DNA of 64,000 nt from Luteibacter sp. UNCMF331Sha3.1 (lineage in GTDB: Bacteria; Pseudomonadota; Gammaproteobacteria; Xanthomonadales; Rhodanobacteraceae). Shown in pieces: positions 48,605-58,064 of this stretch (the first letter of the stretch is position 1; each line of letters begins with the position of its first letter). Below the pieces are notes generated by a model, which was not told the DNA's origin, ran no database searches, and saw only the letters and a program-made list of their open reading frames with translations. The DNA lies in contig NZ_FOBU01000001.1 in the NCBI RefSeq assembly GCF_900109915.1, positions 1,697,004 through 1,761,003 on the forward strand, in the 5' to 3' direction. Both the position numbers and the translations under genes were made by a program.

Positions 48605-50322
48605 CCGCGAACGACTTTCTCCAGATCGGCCTGTTCCTCGCCGTGTTGCTGGCGCTGGTGAAGCCCGCCGGCCAGTACATGGCGCTCGTGTTCGCCGACG
48701 AACCCAACCGCGTCACGCGCGCGGGCGCCGGTACCGAACGCCTGCTCTATCGCCTCGCGGGCATCCGCGCGGACGAGGACATGGGCTGGAAGCGCTATGC
48801 CATCGCCATGCTCGTCTTCAACGTGGCCGGCATCGCGGCGGTATACCTCCTGCAGCGGACGCAGCAGTGGCTGCCCCTGAACCCGCAGCACTTCGGTGCC
48901 GTGTCGCCCGACTCGGCGATGAATACCGCCATCAGCTTCGCCAGCAACACGAACTGGCAGGGCTATGCGGGCGAGTCGACGATGAGCTATCTCACGCAGG
49001 CCCTCGGCCTCGCGGTGCAGAACTTCCTCTCGGCGGCGACAGGTATCGCCGTGCTCATCGCCGTCGTCCGCGGCTTCGCGCGTCGCGGCGCCTCGGCCGT
49101 CGGCAATTTCTGGGTCGACATGACCCGCGCCACGCTCTACGTGCTGCTGCCCCTGTCGTTCATCATCGCACTGCTGCTCGTGTCGCAGGGTGTGGTGCAG
49201 AATCTGGTCCCGTATCTCGACGCGACCACGCTGGAGCACGGCAAGCAGTCGCTTCCGATGGGTCCGGCCGCCTCGCAGATCGCCATCAAGATGCTCGGCA
49301 CCAACGGCGGCGGTTTCTTCAACGTCAACTCCGCGCATCCGTTCGAAAACCCGACGCCGTTCTCGAACTTCATCGAGATGCTCGCGATCTTCATCATTCC
49401 GGCGGCACTTTGCTACACGTTCGGCAGCATGGTCGGCGATCGCCGCCAGGGCTGGGCGATCCTGGCCACCATGCTGCTCCTTTTCGTTCCGCTGACGATC
49501 GGGCTCGTGGCCGCCGAACAGGCCGGCAACCCGGCGTTCCATGGGCTCGCCGTCGATGCGCAGGCAAGTGCCCTGCAGGCGGGCGGCAACATGGAAGGCA
49601 AGGAAACGCGATTCGGCATCGCCACGTCCGGCCTGTTCGCCGCGATCACCACGGCCGCCTCGTGCGGCGCGGTGAACGCGATGCACGACTCGCTGACGCC
49701 CCTGGGCGGCCTGGTACCCATGTGGCTGATGCAGCTGGGCGAAGTGGTGTTCGGCGGCGTCGGTTCGGGCTTGTACGGCATGCTCGCGTTCGCCGTGGTG
49801 GCCGTCTTCATCGCAGGCCTGATGGTCGGCCGCACGCCCGAGTACCTCGGCAAGAAGATCGAGGCGCACGAAATGAAGATGGCGAGCCTCGCGGTGCTGA
49901 TTCCCTGTGCGCTCGTGGTGGTTTGCACCGCGATCGCCGTGGTGGCGCCAGCCGGCTATGCGGGCGTAGCCAATCCCGGCGCGCACGGCTTCAGTGAAAT
50001 GCTCTACGCCGTCACGTCGGCCGCGAACAACAACGGCAGCGCCTTCGGTGGTCTTTCGGCGAACACGCCGTTCTGGAACGTCCTGCTGGGGATCTGCATG
50101 TTCCTGGCGCGTTTCCCGCTGGCGATCGCGATGCTGGCCATGGCCGGCTCGCTCGCCGCGAAGCGCGCGGTGCCCGTCACCGCGGGCACCCTGCCGACCC
50201 ACACGCCGCTCTTCGTCACGCTGCTCGCCTGCGTGGTGATCGTGGTCGGCGCGCTGACCTTCCTCCCGGCGCTGGCCCTCGGGCCGATCGTCGAACAACT
50301 GATGTCCGCCACGGGCCATTGA
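48601..50322 (+). CDS. kdpA: Potassium-transporting ATPase subunit A (channel-like)
   Basis: A 573-residue membrane protein of the superfamily of K+ transporters. It begins MTANDFLQIGLFLAVLLAL and has the four selectivity-filter loops, including SFASNTNWQGYAGES and KMLGTNGGGFFNVNSAHPFE. It binds and selects potassium, which is passed to KdpB. ATG 48601 overlaps the kdpF stop; the longer frame from 48592 (GTG) lacks a ribosome-binding site of its own. kdpB follows three bases after its stop codon. Confidence 0.97.
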   Translation: MTANDFLQIGLFLAVLLALVKPAGQYMALVFADEPNRVTRAGAGTERLLYRLAGIRADEDMGWKRYAIAMLVFNVAGIAAVYLLQRTQQWLPLNPQHFGAVSPDSAMNTAISFASNTNWQGYAGESTMSYLTQALGLAVQNFLSAATGIAVLIAVVRGFARRGASAVGNFWVDMTRATLYVLLPLSFIIALLLVSQGVVQNLVPYLDATTLEHGKQSLPMGPAASQIAIKMLGTNGGGFFNVNSAHPFENPTPFSNFIEMLAIFIIPAALCYTFGSMVGDRRQGWAILATMLLLFVPLTIGLVAAEQAGNPAFHGLAVDAQASALQAGGNMEGKETRFGIATSGLFAAITTAASCGAVNAMHDSLTPLGGLVPMWLMQLGEVVFGGVGSGLYGMLAFAVVAVFIAGLMVGRTPEYLGKKIEAHEMKMASLAVLIPCALVVVCTAIAVVAPAGYAGVANPGAHGFSEMLYAVTSAANNNGSAFGGLSANTPFWNVLLGICMFLARFPLAIAMLAMAGSLAAKRAVPVTAGTLPTHTPLFVTLLACVVIVVGALTFLPALALGPIVEQLMSATGH

Positions 50323-50325
50323 TCC

Positions 50326-52398
50326 ATGACTACCCATGCCTCCGTACCGCGCGGTTTCGACCGCGCGCTGGTGACGCGCGCCCTCAAGGACGCGTTCCTC
50401 AAGCTCTCGCCGCGCCTGCAGTTCCGCAATCCGGTGATGTTCGTCGTCTTCGTCTGCAGCGTGCTGACCACCCTCCTCTGGGTGCAGGCGCTGACCGGCC
50501 ACGGCGAAGCACCGGCGGGCTTCATCTTCTGGGTCGCCCTGTGGCTCTGGTTCACCCTGCTCTTCGCCAACTTCGCCGAAGCCCTCGCCGAAGGCCGCGG
50601 CAAGGCCCAGGCTGACGCGCTGCGCGGTTCGCGGCGTGACGTGCTGGCGAAGCGTCTGACGCAGCCGGAACGCGGCTCGCCGGTCATCTTCACGCCGTCG
50701 AGCGAACTGCGTTCGGGTCATTACGTACTCGTCGAAGCCGGCGACATCGTGCCGGGCGACGGTGATGTCGTGGTCGGCGCGGCGAGTGTCGACGAGAGCG
50801 CCATCACCGGCGAATCCGCGCCGGTGATCCGCGAATCGGGCGGCGACCGCAGTGCGGTGACCGGCGGTACCCGCGTCCTGTCCGACTGGCTCGTGGTGAA
50901 GATCGCCAGCAACCCGGGCGAGAGCTTCCTCGACCGGATGATCTCGATGGTCGAGGGCGCTTCGCGCCGGAAGACGCCGAACGAGATCGCGCTGACGATC
51001 CTGCTGGCGAAGTTCACGCTCATCTTCCTGCTCGCCTGCGCCACGTTGCTGCCGTACTCCATCTACAGCGTGCAGGCCGCCGGCGTCGGCCAGCCGATCA
51101 CGCTGACCGTGCTCGTCGCCCTGCTCGTGTGCCTCATTCCCACCACGATCGGCGCCCTGCTCTCGGCCATCGGCATCGCCGGCATGGATCGCATGATCCG
51201 CGCCAATGTGATCGCGACCTCCGGCCGCGCCGTCGAGGCCGCCGGCGACGTCGACGTGCTGCTGCTCGACAAGACCGGCACGATCACCCTTGGCAACCGC
51301 CAGGCCGTCGCCTTCCACCCGGCGCCGGGCATCGAGGAACGCGAGCTCGCCGAGGCGGCCGATCTCGCGTCGCGTGCCGACGAGACGCCCGAAGGGCGCA
51401 GCATCGTGGCGCTCGCGGCGAAGACGTTCGGCTGGGCCGAGCGCCGCGCCGACGACAGCCGTGCCGTGTTCGTACCGTTCACCGCGCAGACCCGCATGAG
51501 CGGCGTCGACGTCGGCAGCCGGCACATCCGCAAGGGTGCGATGGATGCGGTCGAACGCTACCTCGACACGCAGGACAGCCACCTGCCGCCACTGGTCCGC
51601 CGCATGACGGAAGAGATCGCCCGTCGTGGCGCGACGCCGCTCGTCGTCGTGGACGGCTCGCTCACCCTCGGCGTCGTCGAGCTGAAGGACATCGTCAAGG
51701 ACGGCATCAAGGAGCGCTTCGCGCAGCTGCGCCGCATGGGTATCCGCACCGTGATGATCACGGGCGACAACCCGCTGACCGCGGCGGCCATCGCGGCGGA
51801 AGCCGGCGTGGACGACTTCCTCGCCGAAGCGACCCCGGAGGCGAAGCTGAAGCTGATCCGCGACATGCAGTCCGAGAATCGTCTCGTAGCGATGTGCGGC
51901 GACGGCACCAACGACGCCCCCGCGCTCGCGCAGGCCGACGTCGCCGTCGCGATGAACAGCGGCACGCAGGCGGCGAAGGAAGCCGGCAACATGGTGGATC
52001 TCGATTCGAATCCCACCAAGCTGATCGAGGTCGTGGGCATCGGCAAGCAGATGCTGATCACGCGCGGCGCGCTCACCACGTTCTCCATCGCCAACGACAT
52101 CGCGAAGTACTTCGCGATCATTCCGGCCGCGTTCGCGACGACCTACCCGGCGCTGGACCGCCTCAACGTCATGCATCTCGCGACGCCGCAGAGCGCGATC
52201 CTGTCCGCGGTGATCTTCAACGCGCTGATCATCGTCTTCCTCATCCCACTCGCCCTCAAGGGCGTGGCGTATCGCGCCCTGGGCGCCGCCGCGCTGCTGC
52301 GCCGGAACCTGCTCGTCTACGGGCTGGGTGGCGCGATCGTGCCGTTCATCGGCATCAAGGCGATCGACATGTTGCTGGTCCTCATCGGACTGGCGTGA
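50326..52398 (+). CDS. kdpB: Potassium-transporting P-type ATPase subunit B
   Basis: A 690-residue P-type ATPase. The phosphorylation site [10 protein letters not shown] (about residue 316), the TGES actuator loop (ITGESAPV), the hinge [19 protein letters not shown] and the KMITG-like [19 protein letters not shown] are all intact. It hydrolyses ATP to drive potassium uptake. The next gene begins 14 bases after its stop and is not kdpC, which is unusual. Confidence 0.97.
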   Translation: MTTHASVPRGFDRALVTRALKDAFLKLSPRLQFRNPVMFVVFVCSVLTTLLWVQALTGHGEAPAGFIFWVALWLWFTLLFANFAEALAEGRGKAQADALRGSRRDVLAKRLTQPERGSPVIFTPSSELRSGHYVLVEAGDIVPGDGDVVVGAASVDESAITGESAPVIRESGGDRSAVTGGTRVLSDWLVVKIASNPGESFLDRMISMVEGASRRKTPNEIALTILLAKFTLIFLLACATLLPYSIYSVQAAGVGQPITLTVLVALLVCLIPTTIGALLSAIGIAGMDRMIRANVIATSGRAVEAAGDVDVLLLDKTGTITLGNRQAVAFHPAPGIEERELAEAADLASRADETPEGRSIVALAAKTFGWAERRADDSRAVFVPFTAQTRMSGVDVGSRHIRKGAMDAVERYLDTQDSHLPPLVRRMTEEIARRGATPLVVVDGSLTLGVVELKDIVKDGIKERFAQLRRMGIRTVMITGDNPLTAAAIAAEAGVDDFLAEATPEAKLKLIRDMQSENRLVAMCGDGTNDAPALAQADVAVAMNSGTQAAKEAGNMVDLDSNPTKLIEVVGIGKQMLITRGALTTFSIANDIAKYFAIIPAAFATTYPALDRLNVMHLATPQSAILSAVIFNALIIVFLIPLALKGVAYRALGAAALLRRNLLVYGLGGAIVPFIGIKAIDMLLVLIGLA

Positions 52399-52412
52399 AC
52401 CGAGGTCACTCC

Positions 52413-52598
52413 ATGCATTCCGTGAAGCTCACCGTTTTCATCGACGACCGCGCCGACCTGGACATGGAGGTCCATGTCGTGGCGCCCGACGCCGCGGCGG
52501 CCGCGAAAGCGCCTGCGCCGGTACCGCTGCGCCTCGTGCCGGAGCGTGCCACCACGCTCGACGACGAATACACGCTCGGCGGCTACGCCGGCATCTGA
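52413..52598 (+). CDS. 61-residue ORF inside the kdp operon, unknown
   Basis: A short ORF starting MHSVKLTVFIDDRADLDMEV, with a hydrophilic, Ala/Pro-rich middle (VVAPDAAAAAKAPAPVPL) and a C-terminal ATTLDDEYTLGGYAGI. It has no signal peptide or membrane helix. It begins 14 bases after kdpB, with an AGGTC sequence upstream as a weak ribosome-binding site, and ends 25 bases before the TorF-type gene. It may be a small regulator or simply unannotated; no homologue comes to mind. Confidence 0.55.
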   Translation: MHSVKLTVFIDDRADLDMEVHVVAPDAAAAAKAPAPVPLRLVPERATTLDDEYTLGGYAGI

Positions 52599-52623
52599 TT
52601 TCAATCCATCTCAAGAGTCGATC

Positions 52624-53430
52624 ATGAAATTCGCTTCGCTGGCCCTTTCCCTGGCCTTTGCTTCGCTCCCGCTCGCCGCTGCCGTCCAGGCGGAGGACGC
52701 GCCGCCGGTTACCGGTAACGTGGCCGTGGTGAACGACTACGTGTTCCGTGGCCTCACCCAGACCTGGGGCCATCCCGCGATCCAGGGCGGCGCCGATTAC
52801 AGCCATCCGTCCGGCTTCGCGGCGGGCACCTGGGCTTCAAGCATCAGTGACAGGAGCTATCCCGGCGGCTCGATGGAATGGGACCTCTACGCCAGCTTCG
52901 GGCGTCCCATCGACGAGGACTGGTCGTGGCGGGTCGGTGTGTACGCGTACCTCTACCCCGGCGCCAATCTGGACGAGGCCGGTCTGCCGTCGCGCTCCTT
53001 CGACACGACGGAGGCGAACGCGGCGATCACGTGGCGACAGTTCACGCTCAAGTACAACCGCTCGCTGACGGATTACTTCGCCGCCGACACGGGGCAGGGT
53101 TACAAGGGCGACACGCGTGGCACCGGCTACGTGCAGCTCGACGCGGCATTCCCGTTGTCCGACGCGTGGTCGCTGGCAGTCCACGCTGGTCACACGCATT
53201 ACACGTCGCGCTACGCCACGCCGCTTCCGAATGGCGCGCGTGACCCGGACTACAGCGATTACTCGGCGACGATCAAGTACCAGATCGCCCAGCACTGGTC
53301 GCTCAGTGCCGGCCTGACGCGGGCCACCAACGAGGCCGTCTACGGTCGCGTCTCGAGTTTCGTCAACGGCAACGACACGCGTGACGTCGGGGGAACCCGC
53401 GGCATCGTCATGTTCCAGGGCACGTTTTGA
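52624..53430 (+). CDS. TorF-family outer-membrane porin inserted between kdpB and kdpC
   Basis: A 268-residue protein. A signal peptide (about 1-23, ending VQAE) precedes a beta-barrel of alternating strands ending in GIVMFQGTF, with the terminal Phe that marks outer-membrane proteins. The N-terminus [19 protein letters not shown] matches the TorF (TIGR02001) pattern 'n...s.YvfRGiSqt'. The start MKFASLAL is preceded by an AAGAG motif. It lies 25 bases after the small ORF and 11 before kdpC, in the same orientation, so it is surely in the kdp transcript. It could supply potassium entry across the outer membrane; that role is inference. Confidence 0.85.
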   Translation: MKFASLALSLAFASLPLAAAVQAEDAPPVTGNVAVVNDYVFRGLTQTWGHPAIQGGADYSHPSGFAAGTWASSISDRSYPGGSMEWDLYASFGRPIDEDWSWRVGVYAYLYPGANLDEAGLPSRSFDTTEANAAITWRQFTLKYNRSLTDYFAADTGQGYKGDTRGTGYVQLDAAFPLSDAWSLAVHAGHTHYTSRYATPLPNGARDPDYSDYSATIKYQIAQHWSLSAGLTRATNEAVYGRVSSFVNGNDTRDVGGTRGIVMFQGTF

Positions 53431-53441
53431 GGGATATCGTC

Positions 53442-54017
53442 ATGAGCAGACTCATCAGACAAGCGGTCGTGCTGTTCCTCCTGCTGACGGCGGTGACCGG
53501 CGTGCTTTATCCGCTGGCAGCCACTGGCGTCGCGCAGGTACTGTTCCCGGCCGCGGCGAACGGTAGCCTCGTCAAGAAGGACGGAGTGCTGGCGGGCTCC
53601 TCCCTGATCGGCCAGTCGTTCACCCAGCCGGGTTACTTCTGGTCGCGCCCTTCGGCGACGTCGCCCGGACCGAACAATCCCGCGGCGTCGTCCGGCTCGA
53701 ACCTCGGCCCGACCAATCCCGCGCTGACGGACGCGGCGAAGCAGCGCATCGATGCATTGCGCAAGGCCGACCCCGGTAACGACGCGCCCGTTCCCGTCGA
53801 ACTGGTGGCCGCGTCGGGCAGCGGGCTCGATCCGGAGATCTCGCCGGCCGCGGCGCGCTACCAGGTGAAGCGCGTCGCACGAGCGCGTGGCATGGACGTC
53901 GCGAAGGTCGAGGCGCTGGTGGACGCGCATACGAAGGGGCGGCAGCTGGGCGTGCTCGGCGAGCCGCGGGTGAACGTGCTGGAGCTGAACATGGCGCTGG
54001 ATGCCACGGGACGTTAG
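53442..54017 (+). CDS. kdpC: Potassium-transporting ATPase subunit C
   Basis: A 191-residue protein with one N-terminal helix ([23 protein letters not shown]) and a periplasmic part. The family motif [20 protein letters not shown] (about 70-90) and the C-terminal helix with VLELNMALD are present. KdpC stabilises the KdpAB complex and raises potassium affinity. The start ATG 53442 has GAGGGA upstream. It is followed by a class B repeat and then kdpD. Confidence 0.96.
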   Translation: MSRLIRQAVVLFLLLTAVTGVLYPLAATGVAQVLFPAAANGSLVKKDGVLAGSSLIGQSFTQPGYFWSRPSATSPGPNNPAASSGSNLGPTNPALTDAAKQRIDALRKADPGNDAPVPVELVAASGSGLDPEISPAAARYQVKRVARARGMDVAKVEALVDAHTKGRQLGVLGEPRVNVLELNMALDATGR

Positions 54018-54026
54018 GGAGACAGG

Positions 54027-54061
54027 GTGGGAGCCCTTCGCCGGCAGGCTGGCTCCCACCA
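54027..54061. repeat. Class B repeat between kdpC and kdpD
   Basis: GGTGGGAGC and GGCTGGCTCCCACC are the complementary ends of a single degenerate element (left half CCCTTCGCC instead of CAGCCTGC). It lies ten bases after the kdpC stop and 60 before kdpD; it may partly separate the structural genes from the sensor genes. Confidence 0.75.
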
Positions 54062-54120
54062 GGCAGGCTTTTGTTCCGATCGATCCGCTACGCTTCGCTT
54101 CATAGCCTTATCGACCTCCC

Positions 54121-56781
54121 ATGACCGACTCCCGCGATGCCCGTGCCGATGCCTTGCTCCACTCGGTGAACGCCGAGGACGGCCAGCGCCTGAAGGTTTT
54201 CCTCGGTGCCGCGCCGGGGGTCGGCAAGACCTACGCGATGCTCGCCGCCGCGCGCGATCTCCGCCGGCAGGGGGTCGACGTGGTGATCGGCCTGGTGGAG
54301 ACGCACGGCCGCGCCGAAACGGCCGCGCTCGTCGACGGCGTCGAGGTGCTGCCGACGCGTGTCGTGCGCCATGCGGGTCGCGACTTTCGGGAATTCGACC
54401 TGGAGGCGGCGCTCGTCCGCCGTCCGGCGGTGATCCTCGTCGACGAGCTCGCCCACACCAACCTGCCCGGAGGCCGGCACACCCGGCGCTGGCAGGACAT
54501 CGCCGAGCTGCTCGACGCGGGCATCGAGGTCTATACCGCGCTGAACGTGCAGCACCTCGAGAGCCTCAACGACCAGGTGCGTCGCATCACCGGCGTGGCC
54601 GTGCGCGAAACCGTGCCGGACGCGTTCCTCGACCGCGCGCGCGACATCGTGCTGGTCGACCTGCCGCCCCGCGAGCTCATCGCGCGCCTGCGCCAGGGCA
54701 AGGTCTACGTGCCGGAAACGGCGGCCGTGGCGCTCGACGCGTTCTTCTCGCCGACCAATCTGGCCGCGTTGCGCGAACTCGCGGTCGAGACCGTCGCCGC
54801 CCACGTGGACAACGACCTGCGCGACCACATGCTCGCGCGCGGCGGTGCGATGCCCGTGCGGCGCCGTGTGATGGTCGCGATCGACGGATCGACGCAGAGC
54901 GATTACCTGGTGCGTGTCGCGCGCCGTATCGCGGAACGGCGCGGCGCGCCGTGGAGCGTGGTCTTCGTCGACCGCGGCCGCACGGTGGCGCAGCGACGCG
55001 AGCGGGTGGACGCCGCGATGCGCCTCGCGCGCCGGCTCGGCGGCGAGGAGGTGATCCTGCGCGGTCACGCGATCGCCGACGAGCTGCTCGCGTGGGCCGA
55101 TCGCGAAGGGGTGGGCCAGATCGTGGTCGGCCGCACGCGCGAACGCCCCGTCGCGCGGCGCCTCGGCTATTCGCTGACGCAGCGCCTGCTGCGCCGTGCC
55201 GCGCACCTCGAGCTCACGATCGTCGCCACGCCGGCCGAGCGCGCACGCGCGCGCCATCGCCTGCGTCTGGGCGACGACGGAGGTACCCGTCGCGAATACG
55301 CCCTCGCGACCGTCGCCACGGTCGTCGCGATGGCGCTCTCGTTCGTCGCGGATCGCTTCCTGTCGGTCGCCAACCTCTCGCTCATCTTCCTCACCGCCGT
55401 CCTCTTCGTGGCGGCGCGCACGCGCATGGCCGTCGCCGTCTACACGGCGCTGCTCTGCTTCTTCGGCTACAACTTCTTCTTCGCGCCGCCGCGATACACG
55501 CTGGTGATCGCCAACGCCGACGACGTGCTCGCCGTGGTGCTATTCCTCGTCGCGGCGCTCGTCTGCAGCCGCCTCGCCACCCGTCTTGCCGGCCAGGTCC
55601 AGTCGCTGCGCGCCGCGCAGGTGCGTGCGCGCACACTCGTCGCGCTCGGTCAGCAGCTCGCCACCGCCGCCGACTCGGCAGCGGTGCGCACGGTCGGCGC
55701 GCGAGCCGTGGCCCGGGCGCTCGACGCCGACGTGGCGATTCTCGCGCGCGACGCGTCGCGTGCGCTCGTGGCCGAGGTCTTCGCGCCCGCCGCGTTCGAC
55801 CTCACCCCGCAGGACGCCGCCGCCGCCGACTGGTGCGACGGCCACGGCGAACCCGCGGGACGCTACACCGACACGCTGCACGCCGCGTCCTGCTGGATGC
55901 TCCCGTTGAGCGGCGAAGCGCAGCCCGCCGGCGTCGTCGCGCTTCGTTTCCCGGCGACGCAGCGCGAACCCGACGCCGACCGTCGCGGTCTCGCGCTCGC
56001 CATGGTCCAGGACATCGGGCAGGCGCTGGAGCGCGCCAGGCTCGCCTCCGCGCTGGAAACCGCACGCGTGCAGGCGGAGACGGAAGGCCTGCGCAACGCG
56101 CTGCTCTCGTCGGTGTCCCACGACCTGCGTTCGCCGCTCGCCTCGATGATCGGGTCGGCCGGCACGCTGCTCAGCTACGACGCGCGGCTGCCGCCCGAGG
56201 AACGGGCGGCGCTCCTGCAGGCGATCCTCGGCGAGGGCCAGCGCCTCGATCGCTACATCCAGAACCTGCTCGACATGACGCGACTCGGGCACGGCACGCT
56301 GACGCTGCATCGCGACTGGATCGACGCCGGCGAAGTCGTCGCCGCCGCCGTGGCGCGCATGCGCCGCACGTTCCCCGACACGCGCATCGACGTGCAGCTC
56401 CCCCGCGAGACCGTGCTGCTGCACGTGCATCCGGCGCTGATCGAGCAGGCGCTGTTCAACATCCTGGAGAACGCCGCCCGCTTCTCGCCGCCTGACCAGG
56501 CCGTGCGCGTCGTCGTGCGCCGCGAAGCCGGGCGCCTGCTCGTGGACGTCAACGATCGCGGCCCCGGCATTCCGGAAGAAGAGCGGGCGTTGATCTTCGA
56601 CATGTTCTACTCGGTCACGCGCGGCGACCGCGGCGGGCAGGGCACGGGTCTGGGGCTCGCGATCTGCCGCGGCATGATCGGCGCGCACGGTGGCAGCGTC
56701 GAGGCCTTGCCCCAGAGCGGCGGCGGCACGACCATGCGTATCTCGCTGCCCCTGACCGATCCCCCCGACGAGACCCGATGA
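54121..56781 (+). CDS. kdpD: Osmosensitive potassium-channel histidine kinase KdpD
   Basis: An 886-residue sensor. The N-terminal KdpD domain has the Walker motif GAAPGVGKTYAML (about 28-40); a universal-stress-protein-like domain follows (about 250-370), then four helices (about 395-490, DUF4118 region), a GAF-like segment and the kinase core. The phosphoacceptor is in SVSHDLRSPLASMIG (about 660), and the ATPase motifs are NILENAARFSPP and GTGLGLAICRGMI. It senses low potassium and phosphorylates KdpE; its stop overlaps the kdpE start (ATGA). Confidence 0.96.
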   Translation: MTDSRDARADALLHSVNAEDGQRLKVFLGAAPGVGKTYAMLAAARDLRRQGVDVVIGLVETHGRAETAALVDGVEVLPTRVVRHAGRDFREFDLEAALVRRPAVILVDELAHTNLPGGRHTRRWQDIAELLDAGIEVYTALNVQHLESLNDQVRRITGVAVRETVPDAFLDRARDIVLVDLPPRELIARLRQGKVYVPETAAVALDAFFSPTNLAALRELAVETVAAHVDNDLRDHMLARGGAMPVRRRVMVAIDGSTQSDYLVRVARRIAERRGAPWSVVFVDRGRTVAQRRERVDAAMRLARRLGGEEVILRGHAIADELLAWADREGVGQIVVGRTRERPVARRLGYSLTQRLLRRAAHLELTIVATPAERARARHRLRLGDDGGTRREYALATVATVVAMALSFVADRFLSVANLSLIFLTAVLFVAARTRMAVAVYTALLCFFGYNFFFAPPRYTLVIANADDVLAVVLFLVAALVCSRLATRLAGQVQSLRAAQVRARTLVALGQQLATAADSAAVRTVGARAVARALDADVAILARDASRALVAEVFAPAAFDLTPQDAAAADWCDGHGEPAGRYTDTLHAASCWMLPLSGEAQPAGVVALRFPATQREPDADRRGLALAMVQDIGQALERARLASALETARVQAETEGLRNALLSSVSHDLRSPLASMIGSAGTLLSYDARLPPEERAALLQAILGEGQRLDRYIQNLLDMTRLGHGTLTLHRDWIDAGEVVAAAVARMRRTFPDTRIDVQLPRETVLLHVHPALIEQALFNILENAARFSPPDQAVRVVVRREAGRLLVDVNDRGPGIPEEERALIFDMFYSVTRGDRGGQGTGLGLAICRGMIGAHGGSVEALPQSGGGTTMRISLPLTDPPDETR

Positions 56782-57476
56782 ACACGACCGCCCCCCGCGT
56801 GCTGGTGATCGACGACGAAGCCCAGATCCGCCGCTTCCTCGACATCGGCCTCCGCGCCGAGGGCTATCAGGTGCTGCTCGCCGAGACGGGCGATCAGGGG
56901 CTGGCACTCGCGGCCACGCAGTCGCCCGACGTGGTGATCCTCGATATCGGCCTGCCGGATCGCGAAGGTCACGACGTCCTGCGCGAGATCCGCCAGTGGA
57001 GCGAGGTGCCCGTGCTGATGCTGTCGGTACGCGATGCCGAAAGCGAAAAGGTGAAGGCGCTCGACCTCGGCGCGAACGATTACGTGACCAAGCCGTTCGG
57101 CATCCAGGAACTGATGGCGCGTGTCCGCGCGCTGCTGCGCCAGGGCGCCAAGGGCGGGCAGGCCGAGGTCCCGGTCCGCTACGACGACGGCGCGCTGTCG
57201 GTCGACCTCGCGCGACGCGAGGTGGTCGTCGATGGCGCGATCGTCGCGCTCACCCGCAAGGAGTTCGCCGTGCTGTCGCTGCTGGTGAGGCATCCCGGTC
57301 GCGTCGTCGGCCAGCAGCAGATCCTGCGCGAGGTGTGGGGGGCCACGCATACGCAGGACACGCATTACCTCCGCATCGTGATGGGAAAGCTGAGGCAGAA
57401 ACTCGGCGACGATCCCGCGTCGCCACGCTGGCTGAAGACCGAGCCGGGTGTCGGGTACCGCTTCCCGGCACATTGA
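56778..57476 (+). CDS. kdpE: OmpR-family response regulator KdpE
   Basis: A 232-residue regulator. The receiver domain (about 8-120) has the acidic pair in IDDEA, the phosphoacceptor Asp in VVILDIGLPD and the Lys in DYVTKPFG. The C-terminal winged helix (about 135-230: LTRKEFAVLSLLVRHPGRVV, then HYLRIVMGKLRQKL) binds the kdp promoter. It is coupled to kdpD by an ATGA overlap and ends the operon. Confidence 0.96.
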   Translation: MNTTAPRVLVIDDEAQIRRFLDIGLRAEGYQVLLAETGDQGLALAATQSPDVVILDIGLPDREGHDVLREIRQWSEVPVLMLSVRDAESEKVKALDLGANDYVTKPFGIQELMARVRALLRQGAKGGQAEVPVRYDDGALSVDLARREVVVDGAIVALTRKEFAVLSLLVRHPGRVVGQQQILREVWGATHTQDTHYLRIVMGKLRQKLGDDPASPRWLKTEPGVGYRFPAH

Positions 57477-57623
57477 CGACACGCTCACGCGGTTTTCATT
57501 GCAAGCCGGCCGCACGTGATTCGTGTCACATCGCGGCGTATTGAGGCGTTTTTTCAGATTTGTCCGATAGGCGCGGCTGCGGCATGCGACGACGCTCCGC
57601 ACTCCCAGAAGAAGGAGTGTTGC

Positions 57624-57962
57624 ATGCGCAGAGCGATCGTCGTCCATCTGTTCCTCGTCGTCGGTGCGTTCGCGCCGGCTGCCCAGGCCGCCGCGGTCGA
57701 CTGCGCCGGCGAGCACTTCGTCGCGGGCGAACGAACGCTGCCCACGCACGACGAAGCGCTCGCGCAATGCCGCGCGGAAGAAGTCGCCATGACCCATCCC
57801 GAGCGCGGCAATTACGAAACCCAGCGTTCGTGCTACGACGTCAGCTCCCCGGGGACGCACGGCGACTGGCGGCACGGCCGTATCGCGGTCGATGTCGTGG
57901 AACGGCAGAGTGGCGTGGCGTACACGTTCGAGGCGCTGTGGATGTGCAAGCCGGTGAACTAG
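57624..57962 (+). CDS. Small secreted four-cysteine protein, unknown
   Basis: A 112-residue protein with signal peptide (MRRAIVVHLFLVVGAFAPAAQA, cut about residue 22). The mature domain has four cysteines (VDC, AQC, RSC, WMC), likely two disulfides. A GAAGGAG ribosome-binding site lies nine bases before ATG 57624, which is why the longer frame from 57516 is rejected. I do not recognise the family. It is probably monocistronic. Confidence 0.75.
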   Translation: MRRAIVVHLFLVVGAFAPAAQAAAVDCAGEHFVAGERTLPTHDEALAQCRAEEVAMTHPERGNYETQRSCYDVSSPGTHGDWRHGRIAVDVVERQSGVAYTFEALWMCKPVN

Positions 57963-57977
57963 GCGAGCTGTCGCAAG

Positions 57978-58051
57978 CCCGTCGCGGCCGAGGCCGCTCC
58001 CCCAGTGCACATCGGCTCGCTGTGGGAGCGGCCTCGGCCGCGATGGGTGCT
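57978..58051. repeat. REP-like inverted pair, class A
   Basis: A minus-strand element at 57978-58003 and a plus-strand element at 58021-58051 (TGTGGGAGCGGCCTCGGCC) form an inverted pair with a 17-base loop. It lies between the secreted protein gene and the convergent AraC gene. Confidence 0.88.
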
Positions 58052-58064
58052 TGCCTGGGCGCCG

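Noticed and set aside
48562-52176. A 1204-codon open frame on the minus strand opposite kdpA/kdpB
   Set aside because: It is rich in Arg/His/Gln/Asp with no domain, and exactly mirrors two certain genes. Long antisense frames are expected at this GC content.
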